A stretch of 64,000 nt of DNA from CAZSMK01 sp964608095. Its GTDB lineage: Bacteria; Sumerlaeota; Sumerlaeia; MWCT01; JAGHBZ01. The notes under the pieces were generated by a model. It was not told the origin of the DNA. It did no database searches and saw only the letters and a list, made by a program, of their open reading frames with translations. The stretch is from assembly GCA_964608095.1 (NCBI GenBank), contig CAZSMK010000003.1, forward strand, positions 32,317 through 96,316. The letters are read 5' to 3'. Position 1 is the stretch's first letter, and each line of letters opens with the position of its first letter. The translations under genes and the position numbers were made by a program. Below, piece after piece: positions 36,163 through 44,384 of the stretch.

Positions 36163-37503
36163 ATGACGGCAATTGAAATTGAAAGGGAGGAACCACAGGC
36201 AACCTGTATCAAAGTAATCGGAATAGGTGGCGGTGGTTGCAACACGGTCAGTGACATGTTCAACATGGCCATCGATAGTGTCGAGTTTTATGCGCTCAAC
36301 ACCGATATCCAGTCGTTGAGAATCTGTCAGTGTCCGAACAAGATTCAGATCGGGAAGGAATTGACCAATGGGTTGGGGGCGGGAAGCAATCCGGAAATAG
36401 GAGAGCAAGCGGCGCTCGCGGCGAAAGACGAAATCGCCGAAATACTCAAAGGCGCCGACATGGTATTTATCACTGCCGGCTTCGGCGGTGGTACCGGGAC
36501 AGGAGCAGCGCCCGTCGTTGTAGAAATTGCCAAAGAGATGGGTATATTGACAGTTGCGGTTCTCACGAGGCCGTTTCAATTCGAGGGTCCGCAGAGAATC
36601 CGCCGTGCGGAAGAAGGCATAGAGAAACTTCGCGGCATCTGCGATACCATCATCGCTATTTCCAATGAACGGCTCCTTGAAGTTGTAGGGAGCAAAGCGT
36701 CGCTTCTCGAGGCGTTTCATATCGCCAATAACGTCCTCGCGCAGGGTGTACAAAGCATCTCCGAACTCATCACCCATCCGGGACTCATAAACGTCGATTT
36801 CGCCGATATTAAAACCATCATGGGAACCGGTGGAGGCGCAGTGATGGGCGTGGGTGTCGGTAAAGGAGAAAACCGCGCTATTGAAGCGGTTAAAAAGGCG
36901 TGCTCGAATCAACTCCTCGACAAGATCGTCATCGAGGGCGCTAAAGGGATTCTTATCTGCGTGAATGGACCGGCGGACCTGACCCTGCAGGAGATCAACG
37001 AAGCGACCACAATGGTGTATGAAGCGGCGGAAGATGACGCCAATATTATCTTCGGCGCAGTGATCAACGAGAACGCAAAGGACGAAGTTAAAGTCACGAT
37101 TATTGCGACCGGTTTCACCGAAGATAACAGGATGCAAACGAACGCCAAGAAAGCCCATACAATCATCAGAGAATCAGTGGGAAGTAAGCAGCCTATTCGG
37201 GAGCTCACAGTAAACAGAGAGGAGACGGGTTCAACCAGGGCTGATTCGAAAGGCAAACGGCAGTCACTCAATCTCAATTCTACACGTGTTGAAATCGAAC
37301 CCGACATCTTTAAAGAGGAAGAATCGGGAAAAGCTGATTCAGGTGGAATGGACACGGAATCGGAACAATTGGAAGAAGAGAAAGAAGTGACGGCGGAAAA
37401 GGGAAAGAATGTTCGAAGTTCGGACGAAGAAGAAGAAGAAAAGAAACAAGGCGATGAATATGATATTCCTGCCATTTTCCGTCGCCGGAGACTTATTTTC
37501 TAA
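36163..37503 (+). CDS. ftsZ: Cell division protein FtsZ
   Basis: 446 residues, started at the ATG at 36163 because GGAGGTGA lies 5 bases upstream. The tubulin signature GGGTGTG is at 108-114, with FNMAIDSVEFYALNTD and the T7 loop NVDFADIK. After the GTPase domain (about 330) there is an acidic linker of roughly 100 residues with a Glu/Lys tract, and a conserved C-terminal peptide DIPAIFRR followed by RRLIF, the FtsA-binding tail. It forms the Z ring. Confidence 0.97.
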   Translation: MTAIEIEREEPQATCIKVIGIGGGGCNTVSDMFNMAIDSVEFYALNTDIQSLRICQCPNKIQIGKELTNGLGAGSNPEIGEQAALAAKDEIAEILKGADMVFITAGFGGGTGTGAAPVVVEIAKEMGILTVAVLTRPFQFEGPQRIRRAEEGIEKLRGICDTIIAISNERLLEVVGSKASLLEAFHIANNVLAQGVQSISELITHPGLINVDFADIKTIMGTGGGAVMGVGVGKGENRAIEAVKKACSNQLLDKIVIEGAKGILICVNGPADLTLQEINEATTMVYEAAEDDANIIFGAVINENAKDEVKVTIIATGFTEDNRMQTNAKKAHTIIRESVGSKQPIRELTVNREETGSTRADSKGKRQSLNLNSTRVEIEPDIFKEEESGKADSGGMDTESEQLEEEKEVTAEKGKNVRSSDEEEEEKKQGDEYDIPAIFRRRRLIF

Positions 37504-37620
37504 TTCAACTCGATTGTTCAAGGTCCTTATAAGTGCAGGAAAACGGAAGAAACAAAAGGACTACGAGTTCCTTAATGTCATGGCATCTCCTTGTTAAACT
37601 TTCCTTTTTTAAGGGAATAT

Positions 37621-37653
37621 TCTATCAAGAAGTGCCCTCCCTGTCTTGATAGA
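37621..37653. repeat. Perfect 10-base inverted repeat after ftsZ
   Basis: TCTATCAAGA (37621-37630) and TCTTGATAGA (37644-37653) flank 13 bases. No T tract follows, so this is not a typical terminator. It could be an RNA processing or stabilising hairpin at the 3' end of the dcw transcript. Confidence 0.6.
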
Positions 37654-37680
37654 TTGTTGGTTGTCGTCTTTGTGGTAAAT

Positions 37681-37709
37681 AAGATCCCCGTTCAGGGGAT
37701 CTTTTTTTT
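37681..37709 (+). terminator. Intrinsic terminator of the dcw cluster
   Basis: AAGATCCCC (37681-37689) pairs perfectly with GGGGATCTT (37695-37703) around a 5-base loop and runs into an uninterrupted T tract. Confidence 0.92.
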
Positions 37710-37852
37710 GCCGTGGCGTAGTCTGCATCTCAAAGACATAGTTCAGACCTTTGTGAGACTATGGATTTTCTCCACACAAAGTATTTTTCTTGCATGTAGG
37801 GCGTTCTTTTACCTAATAATATATAGTTTTTTGAGATATTTTTTCTGATACA

Positions 37853-38971
37853 ATGACCGATAAGATAAAAGTCCTTTATTTAACACCGAGTGTAAAGTTG
37901 CTTGGAGCACGCCGAAGTCTTCTTGCCCTTGTAAATGGTTTGTCGGAAGAATTTGAGCCGGTTGTGGTTTGTCCTTCTGAAGGAGCGCTCACGACTGAAC
38001 TCTTGAAAAGAGGGGTACACACCCATATTGTCCGGCTCTATCAATGGCGAAAAGGGAAATTCTTTTTCCACCGATTTCTCTCGGTCAACAAACTAAAAGG
38101 AATTATTCGCGATGTGTTCCCCGATGTCATTCATTGTAACGAGTTCTACGCCATGCCGTATGCCGTTCACGCAAGTAAAAATACCGGGATACCCCTTGTA
38201 TCCCACATCCGGCTCAATATAACAGAACGGCAACTCCGCAAATACTTTCTCAACATGGCGGATCGTATCATTGTGGTATCTCGCTACCTTGCAGATAAGC
38301 TCAACGATACCGGTCTTGAACATAGAACACAAGTGATATACAACGCTATAGATCCGGATGAATACATGGATAATGTGAGTCCTGAGACGTTCCGCAACGA
38401 AATCGGCATAGAGCCCTCAGACATATTGATTGGACATCTTGGAGGAGTGGAACCCCGAAAGCGACAACATATTTCTCTGAGAGCGGCGCGAAAAGTAGTC
38501 GAGGCTATTCCCCGTGCGCATTTTGTGTTCGTCGGTAATGCACGTCGCGAGCATCTTAAATATTTTTTGCAATTGCAAACCGTTGCCAAAAACCTCGATA
38601 TCGCCGACAACGTCTCGTTTATTCCTTTCAGAAAAAACATAAGCTCAGTGTATGCGTCCCTCGATATTAATCTTCTCATTTCGTCCTCGGAGGGATTCGG
38701 CAGGACCATAATAGAAGCCGGCTATATGGGTGTACCGAGCATAGGGACTCGGGTCGGTGGTATCCCGGAACTTATAAAGGACGGGGAGAGCGGATTTCTT
38801 GTTGACCTCGATGATGTGGAAGCCCTGAGCCAGGCGATACTTAAGCTTGCGGGTGATGGGGCGCTGAGACAAAAGATGGGTCAAGCGGCGCGCTCGAATG
38901 TGGAACAACATTTCATGCTTGCCGACCATTGCAGAAAAATCGAGGGCATCTACAAAGACCTCCTCGACTAA
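37853..38971 (+). CDS. GT4-family glycosyltransferase
   Basis: 372 residues with two Rossmann-like domains. The nucleotide-sugar site is recognisable as SEGFGRTIIEAGYMGVPSIGTRVGGIPEL (E-x7-E motif) and HLGGVEPRKRQ. The N-terminal LGARRSLLALVNGL is typical of GT4 enzymes acting on lipid-linked or surface polysaccharides. There are no sugar-biosynthesis neighbours, so acceptor and donor are unknown. It stands alone between the dcw terminator and a convergent gene. Confidence 0.9.
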   Translation: MTDKIKVLYLTPSVKLLGARRSLLALVNGLSEEFEPVVVCPSEGALTTELLKRGVHTHIVRLYQWRKGKFFFHRFLSVNKLKGIIRDVFPDVIHCNEFYAMPYAVHASKNTGIPLVSHIRLNITERQLRKYFLNMADRIIVVSRYLADKLNDTGLEHRTQVIYNAIDPDEYMDNVSPETFRNEIGIEPSDILIGHLGGVEPRKRQHISLRAARKVVEAIPRAHFVFVGNARREHLKYFLQLQTVAKNLDIADNVSFIPFRKNISSVYASLDINLLISSSEGFGRTIIEAGYMGVPSIGTRVGGIPELIKDGESGFLVDLDDVEALSQAILKLAGDGALRQKMGQAARSNVEQHFMLADHCRKIEGIYKDLLD

Positions 38972-39206
38972 CCTCTACCCGAACGGGGTCAGACCTTCAG
39001 TTTACAGTTTAGGTATTGAGTATTTTGTAAGAATTTTTTTACCACGAGTTTGTCATTGCCTCCTTGTCGGGCAAACTGTTCCTAAAAGGGAGAGTAGATA
39101 AATAAATAACGGTCAACCGACATGGTAAAAGATGTGTGCTTTTCACCCCCGAGAAGTGAAATACCTTATGTCCCTCATTGTCCCGCTGGTTCTGATCAAG
39201 GTAGGA

Positions 39207-39434
39207 TCAAGAGCAGGAACTACAGTTTCGGGTTATACATGAGGGGCATGAGCTCGAAGAAGACGAAGACCCGGAATCCGACGACTCTTTGTGCAAACCT
39301 GCAACGGAAACCAGTTTCTTGATGTTCTTGCTTCCGCACTTCGGGCAGCAAAGTGCGGCGATATCTTTCTCGTTACGAATCAAATCTTCAAATGAACAAT
39401 TACATTCGTTACACCTATATTCAAAAATAGGCAT
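39207..39434 (-). CDS. FmdB-type zinc ribbon protein
   Basis: 75 residues. MPIFEYRCNECNCSFE is the FmdB/CxxC_CXXC_SSSS start, with zinc ligands C8, C11, C30 and C33. The tail has eight consecutive or near-consecutive serines and a Cys-rich end (SCPSCITRNCSSCS). The family is widespread and suspected to be regulatory; function unknown. GGAG precedes the start on the minus strand. Confidence 0.9.
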   Translation of the reverse strand: MPIFEYRCNECNCSFEDLIRNEKDIAALCCPKCGSKNIKKLVSVAGLHKESSDSGSSSSSSSCPSCITRNCSSCS

Positions 39435-39720
39435 ATCCGTATCACTCCTCCATTATATTAAATACATTATAATCTTCCCCGCAATGTGGTGTCAATAGTA
39501 GAGAATCCGTATGAATAGAAAGTAAAGTCATTCGCGAAATTGGAAGAAGGGCTGAATACAAAGCTCAGCAGGACATTGCGAATCTTCTTTATCCCCAAAG
39601 ATTAGCCTTTGAGCTGGATGTTGAGACACTTTCAGGCTCTTTCCAAAACTTGTTACCCCAGCGAAAAAAAAAGTAGAATAAGCATCCTCGCTTGTCATTC
39701 AAATCGTACGCGTGAGCGTG

Positions 39721-39760
39721 CGCGCACAGACGAGCACGGACGCGCACAGACGAGCACAGA
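39721..39760. repeat. Two tandem 20-base repeats
   Basis: The unit CGCGCACAGACGAGCACGGA at 39721-39740 is repeated at 39741-39760 with one change (G to A near the end). It is flanked by CGTGAGCGTG copies at 39711 and 39781. Confidence 0.8.
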
Positions 39761-39774
39761 CATCGCTATCGCTT

Positions 39775-39840
39775 CGCACGCGTGAGCGTGCCCGCTATCG
39801 CTATGGTGTTTTTTTAAGAATTTCGTTCGCCGTGGTGGAT
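39775..39840. repeat. Dispersed intergenic repeat, copy A
   Basis: Shares a CGCACGC-TGAG-GTGC block, CGCTATCGCTAT (39793-39804), and the identical 19-mer GTGTTTTTTTAAGAATTTC (39806-39824) followed by TTCGCC, with the copy at 58917-58994. Both copies lie in long gene-free stretches on the same strand. Confidence 0.8.
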
Positions 39841-39982
39841 AAGATATCGCCTACCCGAGAATCAATTTTGGCGTGCGCAGATGCGTCTACGCCTTGTATC
39901 GGCGTGAGAGCTCGCGCCAAATATCCCGGCTCATTATTTTCAAAAAGCCCTATTTCACGAAGCGCTATAGACGGTAAATGTG

Positions 39983-40312
39983 TTAGAATATTATATTTAT
40001 GAGTTTGCGTATCTGACCGAAGAATTCTTCAGGGGAACCGAACGTCAGCGTGATTACAAAGTAGAGGATGACAACGGCACCAATGAGGATAAAGATTTTT
40101 TTGATGGGGCTTAAGAAGGTGCGAAGGAAGCCTTTTTTAGGTTTTGGGATCTCAGCAGCGCGTTCATTAAACTGTTTGTAGAGTTCATAACATTGCTGGC
40201 TACAGAAGACGCCCATATCGGTGACCACCTGGCATTCGTCACAAAGAGGTTTGAAACACCGTGTGCATCGCGCCGTTGCCAGTCTTTCAGGATGATTAAC
40301 ACATGTCTCCAT
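39983..40312 (-). CDS. B-box-type zinc finger membrane protein
   Basis: 109 residues. The N-terminal C4/H7/C16/C19/C24/C27/C37/C41 pattern (CVNHPERLATARCTRCFKPLCDEC) is a B-box-like double zinc site. One hydrophobic helix follows (about 72-91, IFILIGAVVILYFVITLTF), with a short tail. Such small bacterial proteins tether a zinc-binding domain at the membrane; partners are unknown. Confidence 0.8.
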   Translation of the reverse strand: METCVNHPERLATARCTRCFKPLCDECQVVTDMGVFCSQQCYELYKQFNERAAEIPKPKKGFLRTFLSPIKKIFILIGAVVILYFVITLTFGSPEEFFGQIRKLINIIF

Positions 40313-40377
40313 CTTTCATTGACCTCGTACGATTAAGTATTGGCTATTATTAAGGTAAAAGCTTATCGAAAAATATA

Positions 40378-40989
40378 TCAGGACGAGCTCCGGCTGGCAA
40401 GAAAGAAGAAGTAGTCATTGGAGTCAATGGTTATGAGGGGAAGGAAATGAGCCGCCGTACTCATGTCCGCAAGTTCCGACATGGGCGGCAAGAGATCGTC
40501 GCATATAGGTGGCTCAAGCTGTGAGTGAATCGAGTTTATGGTCTCGCGTGATTCCGTGTGAAAGATAAGAAGTTTCGCGCGGTCTTTCAACACGCGAGAA
40601 AATTCTCGTAAGGCGAGCTCTTTGTGTCCAAGATGGGGAAATGAAGAATAGACTATGACCCAATCGCAAATCCTGTCTTTCAACGGCAACTCTTCAGCAT
40701 AACTTTGAATGGGGTAACATTTCGAGGGTCGACTCGAAGGACAGAAATTCTTCAACATACTCAACGACGAGTCGACAGCAATGATAGAGTCAGCCGTTTC
40801 GGTAAGGAGGGAGTACATGACGCCCGTACCACACCCTACGTCTATGACGCGTCCGTGAATTTGTATATTATGGTGGCGGAGTATTTTTTTTACCTGAGAC
40901 TGCTGATGGAAAATGTAATCGAGAGCGCGCCATCGTGTGGCTTTCTGGTCGAAATATTCAGAGCGGAGATTGTTTTCGGAATAGTTCAT
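40378..40989 (-). CDS. Class I SAM-dependent methyltransferase
   Basis: 203 residues with SAM motif I VIDVGCGTGVMYSLL, the acidic IIAVDSS and motif IV DWVIVYSSFPHL; REFSRVLKDRAKLLIFHTE follows. It resembles UbiE/Methyltransf_11 proteins of unknown substrate. Its ATG overlaps the stop of the preceding membrane protein by four bases, so the two are coupled. In several ECF-like operons a methyltransferase modifies the transported cofactor or corrinoid, but that link is inference. Confidence 0.88.
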   Translation of the reverse strand: MNYSENNLRSEYFDQKATRWRALDYIFHQQSQVKKILRHHNIQIHGRVIDVGCGTGVMYSLLTETADSIIAVDSSLSMLKNFCPSSRPSKCYPIQSYAEELPLKDRICDWVIVYSSFPHLGHKELALREFSRVLKDRAKLLIFHTESRETINSIHSQLEPPICDDLLPPMSELADMSTAAHFLPLITIDSNDYFFFLASRSSS

Positions 40990-41543
40990 CCTATCTGACG
41001 CATCTCCGTTATACGGGGTTCCAGATACTTTACTATCGGGGGTACCAGGATGAATTGAAGCACAAAGCCCGGCAGACCATGCAGGACAACGATCAGGGAA
41101 AAAGCCTGTGCGTATTTTACAAGAAGGTTGCCGAGAAGAAGGAATAAGAAAAACAGCAGAACACGGTCTACCAATGCAATGAGGATCAAGACGAGGTAGA
41201 TATCAATATGATAGACCTGGTAAAGGATAAAGATGAGGGCCGATATCAAGATGAGTTCAAGAATCATGATGGGCATAATGGGTGGCATAAGGGGCGGCAT
41301 GGTTCCGCCGGTGATAACCCAGCTGACAAGAGGACAAAGTACGGCAACTGAAAGAACCACACGATAATCGGCAAGGAAGGCAAGAGCGACAATGGGCAAG
41401 AACATGGGCAATAGAATCGTCCCTGCACCTATAAGGTGAAAGAGAAAGGGGAGAACAATGGCGAGAGCGCCGAACAATCCCCCGAGGAGAAGGTCAAAGC
41501 CTATGTTCGATGTTTGTTTCATGAAATGCAATAGAGCGGTCAA
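40986..41543 (-). CDS. ECF-transporter S-component-like membrane protein
   Basis: 185 residues, nearly all hydrophobic, with about six helices. LLPMFLPIVALAFLADYRVVLSVAVLCPLVSW and the Met/Pro-rich GGTMPPLMPPIMPIMILEL resemble the S components of energy-coupling-factor vitamin transporters. No T component or ATPase genes are next to it. The start may be TTG at 41543 or the ATG at 41522 (MKQTSNIGFD); neither has a strong ribosome site. The substrate is unknown. Confidence 0.65.
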   Translation of the reverse strand: MTALLHFMKQTSNIGFDLLLGGLFGALAIVLPFLFHLIGAGTILLPMFLPIVALAFLADYRVVLSVAVLCPLVSWVITGGTMPPLMPPIMPIMILELILISALIFILYQVYHIDIYLVLILIALVDRVLLFFLFLLLGNLLVKYAQAFSLIVVLHGLPGFVLQFILVPPIVKYLEPRITEMRQIG

Positions 41544-41548
41544 GACAA

Positions 41549-42211
41549 TTAAGAGCCTTGATTAAGAACAGAGGCGACACAGCCGGGTACCTGTCCGCCG
41601 GTGCGTCCTATATCGCCGCGGCTTATGGTGCCATTTGTAGGGTCATACAGCATGTCGACACCTTTCCATCCGCCCGGGGATACAAATTCACCCGCATCGC
41701 GGGAATTACAGACGGCATCGATGAGCTTGCCTTCAGCGCGACGATTCGGCCCCACACTTCGCAACAGCCATGCCCCCCGAATCTCGGGCAGAGAGAAGAA
41801 CGAAACAAAGGGACCGTCCAATCGCCAATAGAAATAGTAGTCGTGCCCCCAGGGACGAGGGACCCATGAGCCATCAGGCTCCAGATAGCCACTCTCCGGC
41901 ATGAAAGGTTCTGTAATAGGAGGATGGGTTAAATAGGCAATTGGTGTGGTTAAAGGGATATAGTTGTCGATACTTGCGGGACCGAGCTGGTTTCCCGGAT
42001 TAAACACGCCATAGGGATATTCATTGTTATCGCTGCAGTAGGATTCTAAGCCGGTAGCGAGAGTTCGAAGGTCGGCTTTAATGCGTGAGACCTTAGAGCG
42101 GGTTTGTGCTTCGAGAAAATTCGGCACTGCAATTGCGGCAAGAATAGCAATAATAGCCACAACGATAAGGAGTTCAATAAGTGTAAACGCTTTTTTTGAT
42201 AGGGGATTCAT
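41549..42211 (-). CDS. Type IV prepilin-like (pseudopilin) protein
   Basis: 220 residues. Class III signal KKA|FTLIELLIVVAIIAILAAIAVPNFLEAQ has cleavage after A8, F9 at +1 and E13 at +5. The globular part ends with YDPTNGTISRGDIGRTGG, a motif also seen in the protein at 45681 and typical of large paralogous prepilin families in uncultured phyla. No secretin, ATPase or PilD gene is nearby. GGAGG lies upstream of the start, just beyond an inverted repeat. Confidence 0.92.
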   Translation of the reverse strand: MNPLSKKAFTLIELLIVVAIIAILAAIAVPNFLEAQTRSKVSRIKADLRTLATGLESYCSDNNEYPYGVFNPGNQLGPASIDNYIPLTTPIAYLTHPPITEPFMPESGYLEPDGSWVPRPWGHDYYFYWRLDGPFVSFFSLPEIRGAWLLRSVGPNRRAEGKLIDAVCNSRDAGEFVSPGGWKGVDMLYDPTNGTISRGDIGRTGGQVPGCVASVLNQGS

Positions 42212-42221
42212 GCGCGCCTCC

Positions 42222-42248
42222 GTAACACGAAATTGAAAAACGTGTTAC
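42222..42248 (-). promoter_or_regulatory. Inverted repeat ahead of the prepilin start
   Basis: GTAACACG (42222-42229) and CGTGTTAC (42241-42248) form a perfect 8-base stem with 11 bases between, immediately upstream of the GGAGG ribosome site of the 41549-42211 gene. It could be an operator or an RNA hairpin controlling translation. Confidence 0.45.
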
Positions 42249-42287
42249 CTTACCTCATTTCTTTTTTTCTATGCAACTCTTTTTTAT

Positions 42288-43043
42288 TCATCCCTTGTAG
42301 TGTCTCAAAATAGCAGGGAGTATTGAACCGGCAGGTTCACGGAAACTATACTCCGCTGTTGCAGTAAGGGGCCCGCCTTCCGGATTTATATCTATGAGAA
42401 GCGCTCCCATGCGCTTACTGTACAATGCCCATTGCTGGATATAAGCGAACAGTGCGGAGGTCCCCACTACAAAAGTAACGTCAACATAGGGAGGTGTTTG
42501 GAGATAATCCTCGACTTTTTCAAGAGGTTCAAGGGGAAGCATTTCACCAAACCAGACCACATCGGGTCTCAGAATGGCGCCGCATCGAGGGCACACGGGT
42601 GGGACTTGCTTTTCTGTATCGACCTCATCTCGCTCAAAAACTATATTGTGCTTTGTACAACGCGTTCGCCAGATAGAACCATGAACTTCGACCACATGTG
42701 TGCTTCCCGCCTCCTGATGCAGACCGTCAACGTTCTGCGTGACGATGAGGCAGTGCGGAATAACATACTCGAATTCAGCAATAGCTTTATGAGCGGGATT
42801 AGGCATGGCGTTTCTTATTATACGTCGCCTGTGATTGTACCATTCCCAGACGACCTCAGGCTGACGTCTAAAACCTTCGGGGGAAGCCAGCTCCATCGGG
42901 TTATGGTTTTTCCACCAACCGTCTTTACCTCGAAAAGTGGGAATACCGCTCTCGGCTGATACTCCTGCGCCCGTGATAAAGAGTATCTTTTCCGAGTTCC
43001 TCAAGCGCTGGACTACTTTTTTAATTCCCTCAACTCGTTTCAT
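42288..43043 (-). CDS. cobB: NAD-dependent protein deacylase, sirtuin class III-like
   Basis: 251 residues with GAGVSAESGIPTFRG (25-39), TQNVDGLH (102-109), catalytic H121, and WYNHRRR holding the Y69-R72 pair that binds succinyl/malonyl groups in CobB and SIRT5. Zinc ligands appear as C129, C151 and C154 with H132 where a Cys or Ser is usual. It removes acyl groups from lysines using NAD+. Its start overlaps the end of the upstream ABC ATPase gene by 14 bases. Confidence 0.92.
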   Translation of the reverse strand: MKRVEGIKKVVQRLRNSEKILFITGAGVSAESGIPTFRGKDGWWKNHNPMELASPEGFRRQPEVVWEWYNHRRRIIRNAMPNPAHKAIAEFEYVIPHCLIVTQNVDGLHQEAGSTHVVEVHGSIWRTRCTKHNIVFERDEVDTEKQVPPVCPRCGAILRPDVVWFGEMLPLEPLEKVEDYLQTPPYVDVTFVVGTSALFAYIQQWALYSKRMGALLIDINPEGGPLTATAEYSFREPAGSILPAILRHYKG

Positions 43044-44304
43044 CGGGTGAGTCTCCTGATGGAGCGGGAATATGTTGCCATCGGCATGGCGCTTTCAGGA
43101 TAAGATAATTCGGCAGGTATTCGCCCGGGGTATCGACCGTTATTGTAGCACAGCCTATGAGGGCATCATATAGTTCGGAAGAATCCAATCTATTATATAA
43201 GAGAACAGAAACCTCATAGCGCCCCTTGACAAGTAAAAGGGGATTGAGTTCGATGACAAACCTGCCTTTCGGAGGTATTGTGGATAAGGGTTCTTTAGTC
43301 ATATCGGGAGAAACTTCCGCGACTGGAACTTCTCGCTCGATGTATCTGAAGAGCACGGATAATTGGGGGTTCTTTGCCTGTCTATCGGTTTCGTAATCGA
43401 TACTAATACGAACTGCGTCGCCTGTATTGAATGATGTTTGAGGATTTCCGTGCATGTCTGTAATTTTTACAGACCTGAGTATGGTTGAGGTCGAAACCTG
43501 CGGTTTATTAAGCGCGGAGAAATAGGGATGAGAGAGGTGTATCTCTTTTTTATCGCGTTGGGCGGTAAACTCACGATATGCACGGCATATCTCGGATGGT
43601 TTTCCCATTGCCTTGATTCTTCCCCGATCGAGCCAGATTACGTGTTCGGTTACCATCTCCATAAGGGATATGCTATGAGATACAATAATAATAGACTTGC
43701 CTGCAGCGCGAAGGTGTTTAATTTCTTCGAGACATCGAAGCTGGAATTCCGCGTCGCCGACGGCAAGAATTTCATCTATAAGCAATACGTCGGGGTTGCA
43801 ATGAATGGCGATAGAAAAACCGAGGCGCGCATACATACCGGTGGAATAGTGCTTAACGGGCGAATAGACGAAATCGCCAATACCGGAAAAATCGATAATC
43901 CTGGAGAGGTTCGTGGCAATTTCCCGACGCGACATTCCCAACACGGAACCATTGAGGAAAATGTTCTCCATACCGGAAAGATCGGGGTGAAAACCGACAC
44001 CGAGTTCAAGCATGGATGCAACGCGACCCTCGATGTGTAAGTCGCCTTCATCCGGCGAGGTTATTCCCGCCATGAGTTTGAGCAAGGTGCTTTTTCCCGA
44101 GCCATTGTCTCCAATTATGCCGAGCATCGAGGCAGGCGGTACGGAAAACGAGACATTTCGTAATGCCCAGAATGCTTCCTTTTTGAGTTTTGGTTTGAGG
44201 AGGGTATGTCTTGCCGCTCCTGACACCTCACTCTCTCCGATAGATTCCTCAGGAGTGAGAAGAAGGTATCTCTTACCTATATTATGTACTTCTACAGCTT
44301 GCAA
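43030..44304 (-). CDS. Polysaccharide-export ABC ATPase with C-terminal Wzt-like domain
   Basis: 424 residues. The N-terminal ATPase has Walker A GDNGSGKST (65-73), the signature YSTGMYARLGFS and Walker B DVLLIDEILAVGD. An O-antigen/teichoic-type ATPase is indicated by SMLELGVGFHPDLSGMENIFLNG. After about 245 a Wzt C-terminal carbohydrate-binding domain follows (SVKITDMHGNPQTSFNTGDAVRISIDYE). It should drive export of a lipid-linked polysaccharide by recognising its end. The permease (Wzm) gene is not adjacent, which is unusual. Confidence 0.92.
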   Translation of the reverse strand: MQAVEVHNIGKRYLLLTPEESIGESEVSGAARHTLLKPKLKKEAFWALRNVSFSVPPASMLGIIGDNGSGKSTLLKLMAGITSPDEGDLHIEGRVASMLELGVGFHPDLSGMENIFLNGSVLGMSRREIATNLSRIIDFSGIGDFVYSPVKHYSTGMYARLGFSIAIHCNPDVLLIDEILAVGDAEFQLRCLEEIKHLRAAGKSIIIVSHSISLMEMVTEHVIWLDRGRIKAMGKPSEICRAYREFTAQRDKKEIHLSHPYFSALNKPQVSTSTILRSVKITDMHGNPQTSFNTGDAVRISIDYETDRQAKNPQLSVLFRYIEREVPVAEVSPDMTKEPLSTIPPKGRFVIELNPLLLVKGRYEVSVLLYNRLDSSELYDALIGCATITVDTPGEYLPNYLILKAPCRWQHIPAPSGDSPDETS

Positions 44305-44384
44305 TTGCAGGTTATCAGAAAGTAATGATATAATAATGGTTGCATTGAATGCGCTAAAAAGTCAAATGGAGAGCGGAACAAAGA

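Larger units (their letters stand above)
37504..37852. other. Intergenic region after ftsZ
   Basis: 349 bases containing a perfect inverted repeat (37621-37653) and a strong terminator (37681-37709), listed separately. The remaining AT-rich DNA before 37853 presumably holds the glycosyltransferase promoter; no clear pair was found. Confidence 0.6.
39435..39982. other. Repeat-bearing intergenic region
   Basis: 548 bases with no credible gene. It contains a GC-rich alternating stretch with a 20-base tandem repeat and one copy of a dispersed element that recurs at 58917; both are listed separately. Base composition of the repeat stretch differs clearly from neighbours. Confidence 0.7.

Noticed and set aside
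36345..37475. Long antisense frames across ftsZ
   Set aside because: The ftsZ reading frame with GGGTGTG explains the DNA; the antisense frames are Ser/Ile-rich shadows.
37591..37848. Open frame of 85 residues after ftsZ
   Set aside because: It spans an inverted repeat and a terminator hairpin and has no ribosome site.
39721..39760. Possible CRISPR array
   Set aside because: Only two directly abutting 20-base units without spacers, and no cas genes anywhere in the window.
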